A DNA stretch of 64,000 nt from Magnetospirillum sp. 15-1 (GCF_900184795.1 NZ_FXXN01000028.1:652632-716631); one strand, 5' to 3'. Counted from the first letter of the stretch, positions 39,656 through 47,439 are shown. Notes: generated by a model from the sequence alone, not told the origin. Translations and numbers: made by a program.

Positions 39656-40339
39656 TTATCCCTTCGACTTCTCGACCAGATCGGCGAGGGTGCCCAACAG
39701 GGTGTCGTGGCGCTTGGCCCGCCGTTCGGCGATGGCGAGGCGTTCCTGTTCGATGGAGAGCATTTGCGCCTCATGCTCCCGCGCCTGCCGGTTGGCCTCG
39801 TCCTGCATGGCGAGGCGGGCGGCAAGCTCGGCCTTGGTGCGGGCCTCGGTCACTTCCGCTTCGCGGGCGACCCGGCGGCGGTGTTCCTCGTCCTCGGCAA
39901 GTTGGCGCTTCCGCCGCTCCTCCTCGGCCCGTTCAGCTTCGATCCGGGCGGCTTCCGCCGCCTGTCGCTCCCGCTCTGGACGGGTCTTTTCCCACTGGTG
40001 GCGCTCATGGGCATTGCGGCCCGCCTTGGTGACGAAGACGACGCCCCGCAGCAGCCACAGAATCACATTGCCGATAGCGCGGAAGATCGACCGGACGGCC
40101 CAGGTGATGCCCGCCAATATGCGGGGGATGATCCGCAGCCCGTTGCCGCGTTCGCCGCTGAAGAACACCCAGCCGAGGACGTGGAAGCCGTAATAAAGGG
40201 CGTACAGCAGCGGAAAGGCGCAGATGAAGGCGACAACGCCAGCCTCAACTGGCTTTGCGTGGGGCTGGAAATTGGCCCATGCCACGGCGATCAGAAACGA
40301 AAGCGCGATGATCGCCTTGTGCCGTGTTTCCGGGTACAT
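39656..40339 (-). CDS. Membrane protein with long cytoplasmic coiled coil
   Basis: This 227-residue protein has two hydrophobic helices in its first 65 residues (IIALSFLIAVAW; VVAFICAFPLLYALYYGFHV) and an amphipathic or third hydrophobic segment (VILWLLRGVVFV). A long Arg/Glu/Ala-rich coiled coil follows (RQAAEAARIEAERAEEERRK) to the end. It is the first gene of a two-gene operon with another coiled-coil protein, suggesting the pair assembles at the membrane. No family recognised. Confidence 0.75.
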   Translation of the reverse strand: MYPETRHKAIIALSFLIAVAWANFQPHAKPVEAGVVAFICAFPLLYALYYGFHVLGWVFFSGERGNGLRIIPRILAGITWAVRSIFRAIGNVILWLLRGVVFVTKAGRNAHERHQWEKTRPERERQAAEAARIEAERAEEERRKRQLAEDEEHRRRVAREAEVTEARTKAELAARLAMQDEANRQAREHEAQMLSIEQERLAIAERRAKRHDTLLGTLADLVEKSKG

Positions 40340-40534
40340 CGCGCCTCCCTGGCTCCTCGCTTCACCAATACCGTTGCGGGGGGAATGGTAACAGGCGACG
40401 AGGGGGAGAAAAATCGAAATCCGACCTGGGGGTTTTCCTGCTATGATTGTGCAGAAAAGTATTTAGTTCGCTTTTATTTGCTTTTTCTGTAGAAATGATA
40501 TAAACTAAACAAGTTATCGTTTAATATTTAGTAT

Positions 40535-40750
40535 ATGCAACCTATTCCTGATGCTTTACTGCATTCAGATGTGGCTAAAGAGATTGTGGAGCTTAATCTA
40601 AGGCTTGCTAGCGTTACATTGGCGTTAAGGGACTATGCCAAGGCAATACGCGATTCAACCTCTGATGGTTCATCGATATCTTCTGAGGATGCGCAGAAGA
40701 TTGCGAGTGCAATGGAAGCTCTACTGAGAGAGGCTCATGAGATTGAGTGA
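40535..40750 (+). CDS. Small hypothetical protein, 71 residues
   Basis: This short helical protein, MQPIPDALLHSDVAKEIVEL then NLRLASVTLALRDYAKAIRD and EDAQKIASAMEALLREAHEI, lies in an AT-rich part of the element. No ribosome site is visible before the ATG, although an AT-rich promoter-like stretch is. No family recognised. Codon use matches the AT-rich neighbours, which supports real coding. Confidence 0.5.
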   Translation: MQPIPDALLHSDVAKEIVELNLRLASVTLALRDYAKAIRDSTSDGSSISSEDAQKIASAMEALLREAHEIE

Positions 40751-40867
40751 TACTCATCACATGAACCACTAGAAAATGAGAGGCATATAACTCTATTGCG
40801 GAATGCTGTTGCCAATATATTAGAGTGAAGAGAGGCGGATGGTACGCCAAGAACGAGATAAATCATT

Positions 40868-42010
40868 TTATATACCGAGCCTGCTCTTCATCGCATTCAG
40901 GGCGTCACGGGAGCCTCGGCTGGCTTTTTCTACGCCACTCCAAAAGTTTCCTTTTTGGCGAGCAGTAACAACTTTTCTGATTTGTTCGTTATCATTTTCA
41001 ATGTCGTCGATCTCATCTTCTATGAATCCACGGATGCCACCCCAGCTTTTGTTGATAGCCGAAAAATAGAATAAGATCATGTCTGGAAGCATGGCTTGAA
41101 AAAGACTAATTATAAAAGACGCGTCCGGGGAGCCGCGTAGAAATTCCGTGAAATTCCTGACAATTTCTTTTTGAACTTCGTCTATTGGGTTGAATGCATT
41201 TTGTCTTCCAAACATCCCCCTAACAATAGTTAGTGCTGTGGACTTTTCTATGGAATCAATGTTTATTGATGTTCCGATGTCCTCGTCTTTGGCAAATTCA
41301 TTAAAGTGAAGAATTCTTTGTGAGAGCTGTTCAACTCTAGCCATTGTCTCTGCATAGTACCTGTTGAGCCCATCTGTGTCATGGTTCTCGGGTTTGCTGG
41401 CCGTAACTGCGGCAATAGGTTGGGTGAAGACAGAATATCGATTCGATATTCTGTCTCTCTGATCGAGAAAGCCCCTGCATTGCGGCCCGCATTTTTTTAT
41501 TCCAGATTCGTCAAGCCCATTTCTACTGTCTGTTGCTCGGACATTCCTTGCATTGATAGCGCCGACCACTGCGTTATTCATCTCTAGCGCAGTGTTGTCG
41601 ACAAGGCGGTTCACTATTCCCAAGTTAGACGTAATAGTATTCGGATAATCAGCATTCTTTGCGCGAGATGTTATAGAAAGTAAGTTTGCGTATATAGTCC
41701 ATGAAAAAAAAGTCAGAAATAATGTCGTTGCAATGGCAAACCATACATTGCCACTTTTCTTTCTGCGCCTAGTTGCTATTACTACGTAGTACATCATGGT
41801 TGATACATGAAGAAAAAATGAAAGTAGATATGACAGCCATTCACCTTTGATTTTTATGGGTAGGAAGTCAACATCGTGAGGAACAAACTGCAATAGTGTA
41901 AGGCCTTGTGATGTCATTAGCCAGCTATAGCCCATCATAAAAATAAATGTTATCGGGATGATCGGTCCCAACACGATATAGAGCACTATTGTCCGAAATC
42001 CTTTTATCAT
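40868..42010 (-). CDS. Multi-helix membrane protein of unknown function
   Basis: This 380-residue protein has four hydrophobic helices in the first half (near 10-33, 60-80, 90-112 and perhaps a re-entrant segment). A large soluble domain with a C-x3-C pair (KKCGPQCRGF) follows, and a hydrophobic stretch lies near residue 320 (FIISLFQAMLPDMILFYFSA). The C-terminus is basic. The start MIKGFRTIVLY at 42010 has GAGA 7 bases upstream. Codon use is AT-rich. No family recognised. Confidence 0.7.
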   Translation of the reverse strand: MIKGFRTIVLYIVLGPIIPITFIFMMGYSWLMTSQGLTLLQFVPHDVDFLPIKIKGEWLSYLLSFFLHVSTMMYYVVIATRRRKKSGNVWFAIATTLFLTFFSWTIYANLLSITSRAKNADYPNTITSNLGIVNRLVDNTALEMNNAVVGAINARNVRATDSRNGLDESGIKKCGPQCRGFLDQRDRISNRYSVFTQPIAAVTASKPENHDTDGLNRYYAETMARVEQLSQRILHFNEFAKDEDIGTSINIDSIEKSTALTIVRGMFGRQNAFNPIDEVQKEIVRNFTEFLRGSPDASFIISLFQAMLPDMILFYFSAINKSWGGIRGFIEDEIDDIENDNEQIRKVVTARQKGNFWSGVEKASRGSRDALNAMKSRLGI

Positions 42011-42270
42011 CGCTAATCTCGCGCAATTTTTTTGGACGATGTCGCTTGTCGAGCACGCTACACGGCATTGCCCTGCCATTCAAGGTGGTGCTGGTGCAGG
42101 GGGGGCGATTCCTTACCGTTTGCAGGATGGGGCGCACTCTATCCATTTTGAGGTAATCCCTGGAATATGGAGGAGGCCTCCAGCTGCCCCTACTTCTCCT
42201 TGCATCGATTCGGATGGGGCGATATATGAAATCAAGTGAATTGAGTGGTAGACGATTCGGAGGCGCTATG

Positions 42271-43044
42271 ATGACCGATCGCTTTGATTCGATCCTGGAC
42301 GAAATAGGGAAAGATAACGTCGAGTCTGATTCAAATAAAGGCGATATGCCTCCGATTGGTACGCAATATGGAATTGTTGGAAATCCGACGAATGCGGGTA
42401 ATAGCCAAGATTTTGTTTCGTCCGATTCTCAGGGCGGTGGTGTTTTTTTAGAAAAGATGCCATCCGTGCAGCGAAAGGCTTCCGAACTTGATGCAAACAG
42501 CGTTACAGACCCAATAGATAAAGGACGGAAACGCTTAGCTGAGCTCCAAAAAGACATGGGGTTCATCAATAGAGTTATATATAACAAGGCATTCCGCAAT
42601 ATTAGCCGAAAAGAATGCGAAAGAGTTGCTGAGCTGATTTTTCGCGCAGAATTTGAGTCTATTTGCCAGCAGCTTACTTTGAATTTGGATATTGAGAAGA
42701 AGAAAAATTTCATTGAGTATATGCGAAGCTCGCAGGCATTGAAGACGGAGCTCCAAGTAATGGAGGCCGAATCTCGCATGGCGCTAAGCTCACAACTTTT
42801 TGATGTTAAGGATCATGTGTACGAACAAACGCGCGCCCTTGAGGTGGCTCTGGAGAGCCGGTTAAAATCAAAGAGGCTGCGACCGGACGAATACCAAATA
42901 GAATCAGCTAATTTAGAGAATATAAAGAAAAAATTACTGGCTGATTCCGAGGGTGTTCTTGAGGAAATGTGGCGGACGCACATGGAGCTACTTGTGAGGA
43001 CGCTTGCTCTGTTCTACGACACGACGACGTTCTCGAAGACATAG
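42271..43044 (+). CDS. Hypothetical helical protein
   Basis: This 257-residue protein starts MTDRFDSILDEIGKDNVESD. It has a low-complexity Asn/Ser/Gly-rich N-terminal third, then helical segments (RKRLAELQKDMGFINRVIYN, CERVAELIFRAEFESICQQL, LQVMEAESRMALSSQLFDVK). There are no membrane segments. GGAGG lies 7 bases before the ATG at 42271; the ATG at 42268 is a close alternative. It is followed 8 bases later by an exported protein gene, so they form an operon. No family recognised. Confidence 0.65.
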   Translation: MTDRFDSILDEIGKDNVESDSNKGDMPPIGTQYGIVGNPTNAGNSQDFVSSDSQGGGVFLEKMPSVQRKASELDANSVTDPIDKGRKRLAELQKDMGFINRVIYNKAFRNISRKECERVAELIFRAEFESICQQLTLNLDIEKKKNFIEYMRSSQALKTELQVMEAESRMALSSQLFDVKDHVYEQTRALEVALESRLKSKRLRPDEYQIESANLENIKKKLLADSEGVLEEMWRTHMELLVRTLALFYDTTTFSKT

Positions 43045-43052
43045 GGGGGAGT

Positions 43053-43364
43053 ATGAGAAATATTCTGACTTCTATACAGGGAGTCATGGTGGCCGTAGCC
43101 ATGATGGTAATGTCCTCCTCTCCGGTTTTGGCCGATGATGCCAAGAGCTTGGCTGAAAAGTTGCGAACTGGTGATAGCCGGGTTGAGGTGATTTCCAAGA
43201 TGGGTTCGACGCCATCGTATAAGGAAACGCGAAGAGTCCTTGGGGTGGAGACCGAGACGTTGACATTTAAGGTTGGTTTTACGTCAGCCGTCATTGTCGA
43301 TCTGGTTTTTGATCGAATCGTTGCCGTTCAAACTAAGTCGGTTTTGCCATGGGAGTCACATTAG
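43053..43364 (+). CDS. Small exported protein, SmpA/BamE-like
   Basis: This 103-residue protein has an N-terminal signal-like helix (IQGVMVAVAMMVMSSSPVLA) and a mature domain AKSLAEKLRTGDSRVEVISK-MGSTPS followed by beta-strands ending VFDRIVAVQTKSV. The short helix with a G-x-S/T-x-x-x-V-x-x-x-x-G-x-P pattern is reminiscent of the SmpA/OmlA (BamE) fold. There is no lipobox cysteine. AGGGGGGAG precedes the ATG. The fold suggestion is tentative. Confidence 0.62.
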   Translation: MRNILTSIQGVMVAVAMMVMSSSPVLADDAKSLAEKLRTGDSRVEVISKMGSTPSYKETRRVLGVETETLTFKVGFTSAVIVDLVFDRIVAVQTKSVLPWESH

Positions 43365-43416
43365 CTTGGATGGAAGTTTGGCTGCGGTCACCTTGGTGAC
43401 GATCTGACCGATAAAT

Positions 43417-43448
43417 TTGGAAAATCGACGACATGGCGTATAATGTCG
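43417..43448 (+). promoter_or_regulatory. Promoter and operator of the PIN toxin-antitoxin pair
   Basis: TTGGAA (43417-43422) and a consensus TATAAT (43439-43444) are separated by 16 bases. CGACAT (43429-43434) and ATGTCG (43443-43448) form an inverted repeat around the -10 box, the usual position for antitoxin autorepression. Confidence 0.65.
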
Positions 43449-43503
43449 CCGTACCTTCTAATTTCCCCATATGAAACAAGTGGTTGAAGGCTGAGGCGCT
43501 GAC

Positions 43504-43836
43504 ATGGAAACGGTCATTCGTGACGTGACCCTGGAAACGGTCAATCAAGCCATTGCCAACCGGGCGGGGATCAAGCCCGGTGAGAGCTTTTCCGTTGTCG
43601 TCGTTGATAACGCGCCGCGCCCACGCTCGCGTCTGGCTGATGTCGCGGGGAAGGCACGAGTGCCGGTGACCTCGAAGGGGCTGGCGACAGATGGAGCCGC
43701 CAGCGCTCCGGGCGAAGGCGTCAAGAGCCGCATGGAGCGCCTGCTTGCCAAGGCGGGGGCGGGTGTCGCCCTGGTCGGCCCACAGACCACCGAAGATATC
43801 GACCGGCGTATCCGTGAGTTCCGGGGCGATGAATAG
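43504..43836 (+). CDS. Antitoxin partner of the PIN toxin
   Basis: This 110-residue protein has an N-terminal segment TLETVNQAIANRAGIKPGES-FSVVVV, compatible with a small DNA-binding antitoxin domain. It has a disordered, basic middle and a C-terminal helix ending TTEDIDRRIREFRGDE that would wrap the toxin. It overlaps the PIN gene by 8 bases. I do not recognise the family by name; the call rests on position and layout. Confidence 0.72.
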   Translation: METVIRDVTLETVNQAIANRAGIKPGESFSVVVVDNAPRPRSRLADVAGKARVPVTSKGLATDGAASAPGEGVKSRMERLLAKAGAGVALVGPQTTEDIDRRIREFRGDE

Positions 43837-44263
43837 CGACGTATCGAACGCAAGCCGTATCTACGCGGACTCCAATACCCTTATCTATCTGGTCGAAGGC
43901 TCACCGGAGTTTTTGCCGTTCGCCGAAAAGCTCTTCCGGTATGCCGGGGAGCAGGGCATTGCGCTCGTCACCAGCGAAATCACCATCGCCGAATGTCTGC
44001 ACGGGGCGCACAAGCAGGGGAGCGAGGCGCTTGCGGAGGAATACCGTGAGGTGTTCCGCGATATGGACGTGTTCAACCTCGTCCCCGTTGCGCGGGAAAT
44101 TCTGGAGCGTGCCGCCAGGATCGGCGCGGAGCAGAAACTGAAGATGATTGACGCCATCCACGTCTCATCCGCCATTGATTCCGGGTGCGACGTTTTCGTT
44201 ACCAATGACCGGGGCATCAAGAGCACGCCGGATTTGAAGGTCGTGCAGCTTTCGGAACTGTAG
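43829..44263 (+). CDS. PIN-domain toxin (VapC-like)
   Basis: This 144-residue protein has the PIN acidic residues: YADSNTLIYL (Asp 14), TSEITIAECLHG (Glu), KMIDAIHVSSAI (Asp) and VTNDRGI (Asp). PIN toxins are Mg-dependent ribonucleases that often cut tRNA or rRNA. It starts at 43829 inside the end of the antitoxin gene. The pair should stabilise the integrated element. Confidence 0.88.
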   Translation: MNSDVSNASRIYADSNTLIYLVEGSPEFLPFAEKLFRYAGEQGIALVTSEITIAECLHGAHKQGSEALAEEYREVFRDMDVFNLVPVAREILERAARIGAEQKLKMIDAIHVSSAIDSGCDVFVTNDRGIKSTPDLKVVQLSEL

Positions 44264-44276
44264 CCAGCCGGAGCGG

Positions 44277-44582
44277 TCAGAAGTCGTCGGGGATGTCCAC
44301 GCCCTCGGGAAACGACAGGACACCAGCCTTCACCAGGACGGATTTGATGGTGGGGAATTCGGCAAAGCCGTCGTCATACGGTTCGCCATCCACAAAATCG
44401 GCTGCCGTCAGGGTGGCCCGAAAGAAGTCCTCGACGCGCCCGCGCCGATCCGGTCCCAGGTAGCTAACGGTCAGGATGGTGCGTTTGTAGTGGATGAGGA
44501 CGGTGCGCCCGTCGTCCGTCTCTGCTTCCCATTGGGACGGGAGGGCCGGGCAGGTGCGCCGTAGGGAAGCGATGTTGATCAT
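44277..44582 (-). CDS. Hypothetical protein downstream of integrase
   Basis: This 101-residue protein, MINIASLRRTCPALPSQWEA then DDGRTVLIHYKRTILTVSYL and FAEFPTIKSVLVKAGVLSFP, has no membrane or signal segment. It starts 9 bases after the integrase stop on the same strand, so it is probably co-transcribed. No family recognised. Confidence 0.7.
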   Translation of the reverse strand: MINIASLRRTCPALPSQWEAETDDGRTVLIHYKRTILTVSYLGPDRRGRVEDFFRATLTAADFVDGEPYDDGFAEFPTIKSVLVKAGVLSFPEGVDIPDDF

Positions 44583-44591
44583 TGGGTTTCC

Positions 44592-45875
44592 CTATTTCCG
44601 CAGCTTCACCACGTTGGTCGTGTCCTTGGGGCTGATGAGGCCGTCCAGGTAGTTCGCCCAAGCTTCAAACGCCCGGCGTCGATCATCCATATACAGGGCC
44701 TTGTTGTACACCCCGGCAACGCCCGCCTTTGCCATTCCCGAGACGTGATTGACGCAGGCTTCCACCACATGGGGGGCAATGCCGACGTGCTCATTCATCA
44801 TCGTCACCATGGTTCGCCGTAGATCGTGCAGCGTCCAGCGCGGCATGGGTTGTTCGTCCGCTTCCTCGCGCCGCTTGGCGATCCAGGCATCCACCCGTTC
44901 CTTGGCATTGCTGAAGCCGGTGGTCGGGGTGTTGCCGGTGGTGGTGAGGAGCAATCCCATGTCTCCGACGACCGGACGACCTGTGAGGATGGTGACGACC
45001 TGGGGGGAAAGCGGCACGATATGGGGCCGTCCGTTCTTCGTGCGATCCCCTGGAATATGCCAATTGGGCTTGTCCGTGTCGGTATCCGAAAGCTCGCTCT
45101 CGCTGATGCCCGCCACCTCGCAGCGGCGTTGGCCGGTCAGCAGCAGGAGTTTGAACAGGTCGCCGAACAAGCCGCCTTCCACCTCGAATGCGGCCAAAAC
45201 TTCAGCAATCTCCTTCTCGTTCAAGGTGCGTTCGCCGATGCTCTTGGGAGATGGCGGCTTGATACGGTCGGTCGGCGGCACTTCGAGCAAATCCCGTTCC
45301 GCGCACCAATTGAAGAACTTGGAGAGGTAGGCGAGCATCTTGTTCGCCCCCTTGGGGCTTCCTTTCTCGATCATCGTATCGAGCACAGCGCGAACGTCGG
45401 CGCGGGTGATGGAGGTGATGGGTTTGTCCTTCCATCCGGTCGTGTATCCGCCGAAAAGCGCCAGCCGGTAATCCTTCTGCGTCGCCGTCGCAAGGTGGGG
45501 TTCGGCGTGCTGGCGCATGAAGCGCTCGGCAACAGCCGCGAAGGTGGCGGCGGTTCGCTGGGTATCGGCCTCTTTCTGTTGGGCCTTCTGTTCCCTGGGG
45601 TCGATGCCGCGTGCGGTGAGTTCCGTCCACTCCCCGGCCTTCTCGCGGGCATCCTTGAGGGTGATGCCGGGGCCGTCTTCCATCACCTTCGCGTGGCCGA
45701 TGGTGAGGCGGATCTTTTTCCCGTGAAGGCGAGTGATCACGAAATACGAGCGGCTGCCCGCCACCGACACACGCACGCCGAACGCGGGCATGGCGGCATC
45801 AAAATATTCCACCTGTCCCTTTTCCGGGAGCGGCAAGCGGGCAACGGCAAGCGCGGTGAGTTTCATCTTCGGCAT
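44592..45875 (-). CDS. int: Tyrosine recombinase / integrase (P4 type)
   Basis: This 427-residue integrase has an N-terminal DUF4102-type arm-binding domain (KLTALAVARLPLPEKGQVEY, VRVSVAGSRSYFVI), a core-binding SAM-like domain and a catalytic domain. Catalytic residues are visible: Arg I in LLTGQRRCEVAGI, H-x-x-R in TLHDLRRTMVT, a third-position His in CVNHVSGMAK and the nucleophile Tyr in AGVYNKALY. It faces inward from the right att. Three CTAGGGGAC repeats lie just upstream of its start. It should catalyse insertion into the tRNA-Met 3' end. Confidence 0.95.
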   Translation of the reverse strand: MPKMKLTALAVARLPLPEKGQVEYFDAAMPAFGVRVSVAGSRSYFVITRLHGKKIRLTIGHAKVMEDGPGITLKDAREKAGEWTELTARGIDPREQKAQQKEADTQRTAATFAAVAERFMRQHAEPHLATATQKDYRLALFGGYTTGWKDKPITSITRADVRAVLDTMIEKGSPKGANKMLAYLSKFFNWCAERDLLEVPPTDRIKPPSPKSIGERTLNEKEIAEVLAAFEVEGGLFGDLFKLLLLTGQRRCEVAGISESELSDTDTDKPNWHIPGDRTKNGRPHIVPLSPQVVTILTGRPVVGDMGLLLTTTGNTPTTGFSNAKERVDAWIAKRREEADEQPMPRWTLHDLRRTMVTMMNEHVGIAPHVVEACVNHVSGMAKAGVAGVYNKALYMDDRRRAFEAWANYLDGLISPKDTTNVVKLRK

Positions 45876-45891
45876 GGTCTGAACCCTTTTC

Positions 45892-45932
45892 CTAGGGGAC
45901 GCCTAGGGGACAAACTCCGCCCGTTAGGGGAC
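45892..45932. repeat. CTAGGGGAC repeats, right end of element
   Basis: Three copies lie at 45892-45900, 45903-45911 and 45924-45932 (the last TTAGGGGAC), between the integrase start and the right att. They match the two clusters at the left end and could be integrase arm sites and an autoregulatory operator. Confidence 0.65.
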
Positions 45933-46041
45933 GTTCACGCATGCTACGCCATGTTCAGCAAATCGCGCAAGCGCGTTGTAATTGCGCATGTTTTCGCGGT
46001 TGCGTGAGAAGCGATGTTCCGCTAAATTTCGGGTTTCTGGA

Positions 46042-46089
46042 GGAATCATAATCCTGGGGTCTGGGGTTCAAGTCCCTCTCCCGCTACCA
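46042..46089 (+). other. Right attachment-site copy
   Basis: This repeats the tRNA-Met 3' half at 34941-34988 with 47 of 48 identical bases. The 5' half of the tRNA is absent here (GGGTTTCTGGAG precedes it), so this is not a functional tRNA gene. Confidence 0.9.
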
Positions 46090-46105
46090 TCGAGACTAAG
46101 GAAAT

Positions 46106-46139
46106 CCAAGGGGTTAGCTCTTACAAGGGCTAGCCCCTT
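46106..46139 (+). terminator. Diverged copy of the tRNA terminator
   Basis: AAGGGGTTAGC at 46108-46118 pairs with GCTAGCCCCTT at 46129-46139 (one G-T pair). It follows the right att as the intact version follows the left, so the duplicated unit included the tRNA terminator. Confidence 0.7.
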
Positions 46140-46442
46140 TGGCTTTCCGGGGCGTTTTGGGTATAAAGTATTCAACTGAAAGCTCGCTAGGCGGCTCAAC
46201 TCACCCTCTGTCGCATCCGAAAGCCGCAGGATACTTTGCATTCTGGCCCCAGAGGCACTCTGTCCAATTCTCGACCGTTCAGTGCTAAATCTCCCGCCCA
46301 CTGGGGCCACTTTTGACCGTTCGGTGCCAAAAGCCAAACCACCCCATTAACCACTTCAACGCGAAGCGCCGCGCGGGTTTGAGGCGGTGCAAATCCACGA
46401 ACCCCATGATGCCGAATTGGTCACCTCCCCACAGCTTGGGTC
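46140..46442. other. Insertion-sequence debris; no intact gene in 46090-46442
   Basis: Two copies of YGACCGTTCRGTGCYAAA lie at 46272-46289 and 46314-46331, 42 bases apart. They are separated by CCCACTGGGGCCAC and preceded by CACTCTGTCCAATTC. Repeated boxes of this kind resemble an IS21-family terminus, but no IS21 genes remain here. The segment then runs into an IS5-type fragment. No coding frame is supported. Confidence 0.45.
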
Positions 46443-46625
46443 ATGGCAGGCGAATTCTGGCTGAGCGATCAGCAGTGGGCAGCGATTGAACCGCACCTTC
46501 CGCGCAATCGGCCTGGCGCCCGCCGCGTTGATGACCGCCGAGTGCTGAGCGGTATCATCCATGTCCTGAAATCGGGATGCCGCTGGCAAGACTGCCCGGC
46601 GATCTACGGCCCGCCGACTACCGTC
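46443..46625 (+). pseudogene. IS5-family transposase, 5' fragment
   Basis: MAGEFWLSDQQWAAIEPHLP continues through NRPGARRVDDRRVLSGIIHV and KSGCRWQDCPAIYGPPTTV. This is the N-terminal DUF4096 domain of IS5/IS1031-type transposases. After about 60 residues the homology stops where the C-terminus of the convergent hydrolase gene begins. The rest of the transposase is gone. Confidence 0.85.
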
Positions 46626-47439
46626 CATACTGCGACAGCAGGACTCTCCAATCCTTCACCCAACAGCAGGAATGGGTAAAATCAGGGATCTCCACCAGAC
46701 GCGCCGGAGCCTGTGGAAGAAGGTGGCCGAGGTAGGAACGCACCACGTCGGTGCCGACGGTGCGGTCCCGCCCGCCGGTGAAGTGGAGTTGGGGAATTCG
46801 TCCCAGCACCTCCGCCGGTTGTTGTGCGGGGTCGAGGGAGCCGGTCAGCGGTGACAATCCGTCGCGGCGGGTCCAGTAATCCAGGTCCAGATTGGCGGCG
46901 ACGGTGATCACCCGAGCCACGTCGGTGCGACGGGCGGCCAGCAGGGCGGCGACGGCACCGCCGCCGGAATATCCGACGAGAACCACCTGGGAGCTGCCGT
47001 AGCGGCGCTTCAGGTCGTCAACCGCCGAGCCCACGGCGTCGATCACCTCGGGGGCATAGCGGCCGATGGTCCAATAGACGGTGCGGCAATTGCGGCCGTG
47101 ATTTGGCAGGGTGTATTGGCACGGCCGCCCGACCCAGGCCGTCGGCCCGCCTCCCGGCTCTGCCAGGGCCAGCTTCAACGCCACCGGATCGGTTGGGGTG
47201 GGGTCGAGGGCAGGCTGGCGCGGGCCGACAAAGGCGAAGCCGTCGCCTTCCAGATAGACGGTCAGGACGTCGCCCGCCCGGCGCGGTGATTGGGCAACGG
47301 CCAGATCGAAGGTCCCGGCGGGAAGGATGTCCCATTGCCAGCCGGCGGCGCGGGCCAAATCCGGCCCGGCACCTTGGCGCGCCTGGGCGCAGCCGGCCGT
47401 CAGCACCGCCAGAAGCAGGGCGGCCAGGCGACGCCTCAT
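46618..47439 (-). CDS. Lipoprotein alpha/beta hydrolase
   Basis: This 273-residue protein has a lipoprotein signal, MRRRLAALLLAVLTAGC (lipobox LTAGC, lipid-modified Cys17). An alpha/beta-hydrolase core follows, with LTVYLEGDGFAF and the nucleophile elbow VLVGYSGGGAVAALL; the acid is probably in GGRDRTVGTD and the histidine in DFTHSCCWVKDW. It may be anchored to an outer or inner membrane facing the periplasm. Its start overlaps the stop of the upstream glycosyltransferase by 4 bases. Its final codons abut the transposase fragment, so the original C-terminus may have been slightly altered. Confidence 0.82.
   Translation of the reverse strand: MRRRLAALLLAVLTAGCAQARQGAGPDLARAAGWQWDILPAGTFDLAVAQSPRRAGDVLTVYLEGDGFAFVGPRQPALDPTPTDPVALKLALAEPGGGPTAWVGRPCQYTLPNHGRNCRTVYWTIGRYAPEVIDAVGSAVDDLKRRYGSSQVVLVGYSGGGAVAALLAARRTDVARVITVAANLDLDYWTRRDGLSPLTGSLDPAQQPAEVLGRIPQLHFTGGRDRTVGTDVVRSYLGHLLPQAPARLVEIPDFTHSCCWVKDWRVLLSQYGR

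Larger units (their letters stand above)
34941..46089. mobile_element. Integrative plasmid-like element in tRNA-Met
   Basis: This element of about 11.1 kb lies between two 48-bp copies of the tRNA-Met 3' half. It carries an AlpA-like excisionase next to the left end and a tyrosine integrase next to the right end. Between them are a broken Rep_3 replication initiator with iterons, a PIN toxin-antitoxin pair, a dioxygenase/HEPN pair and several unknown genes. Two long stretches (about 35.6-37.3 and 40.4-43.5 kb) are visibly AT-richer than the host DNA. No conjugation, relaxase or phage structural genes are recognisable, so it probably depends on helpers for transfer. The insertion leaves tRNA-Met whole. 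Confidence 0.88.

Noticed and set aside
46042-46089. A second tRNA-Met gene
   Set aside because: Only the 3' half is present. The acceptor 5' strand and D-arm are missing, so it cannot fold as a tRNA.
34941-46089. Prophage or conjugative element
   Set aside because: No capsid, terminase, tail, lysis, relaxase or type IV secretion gene can be recognised among its genes.
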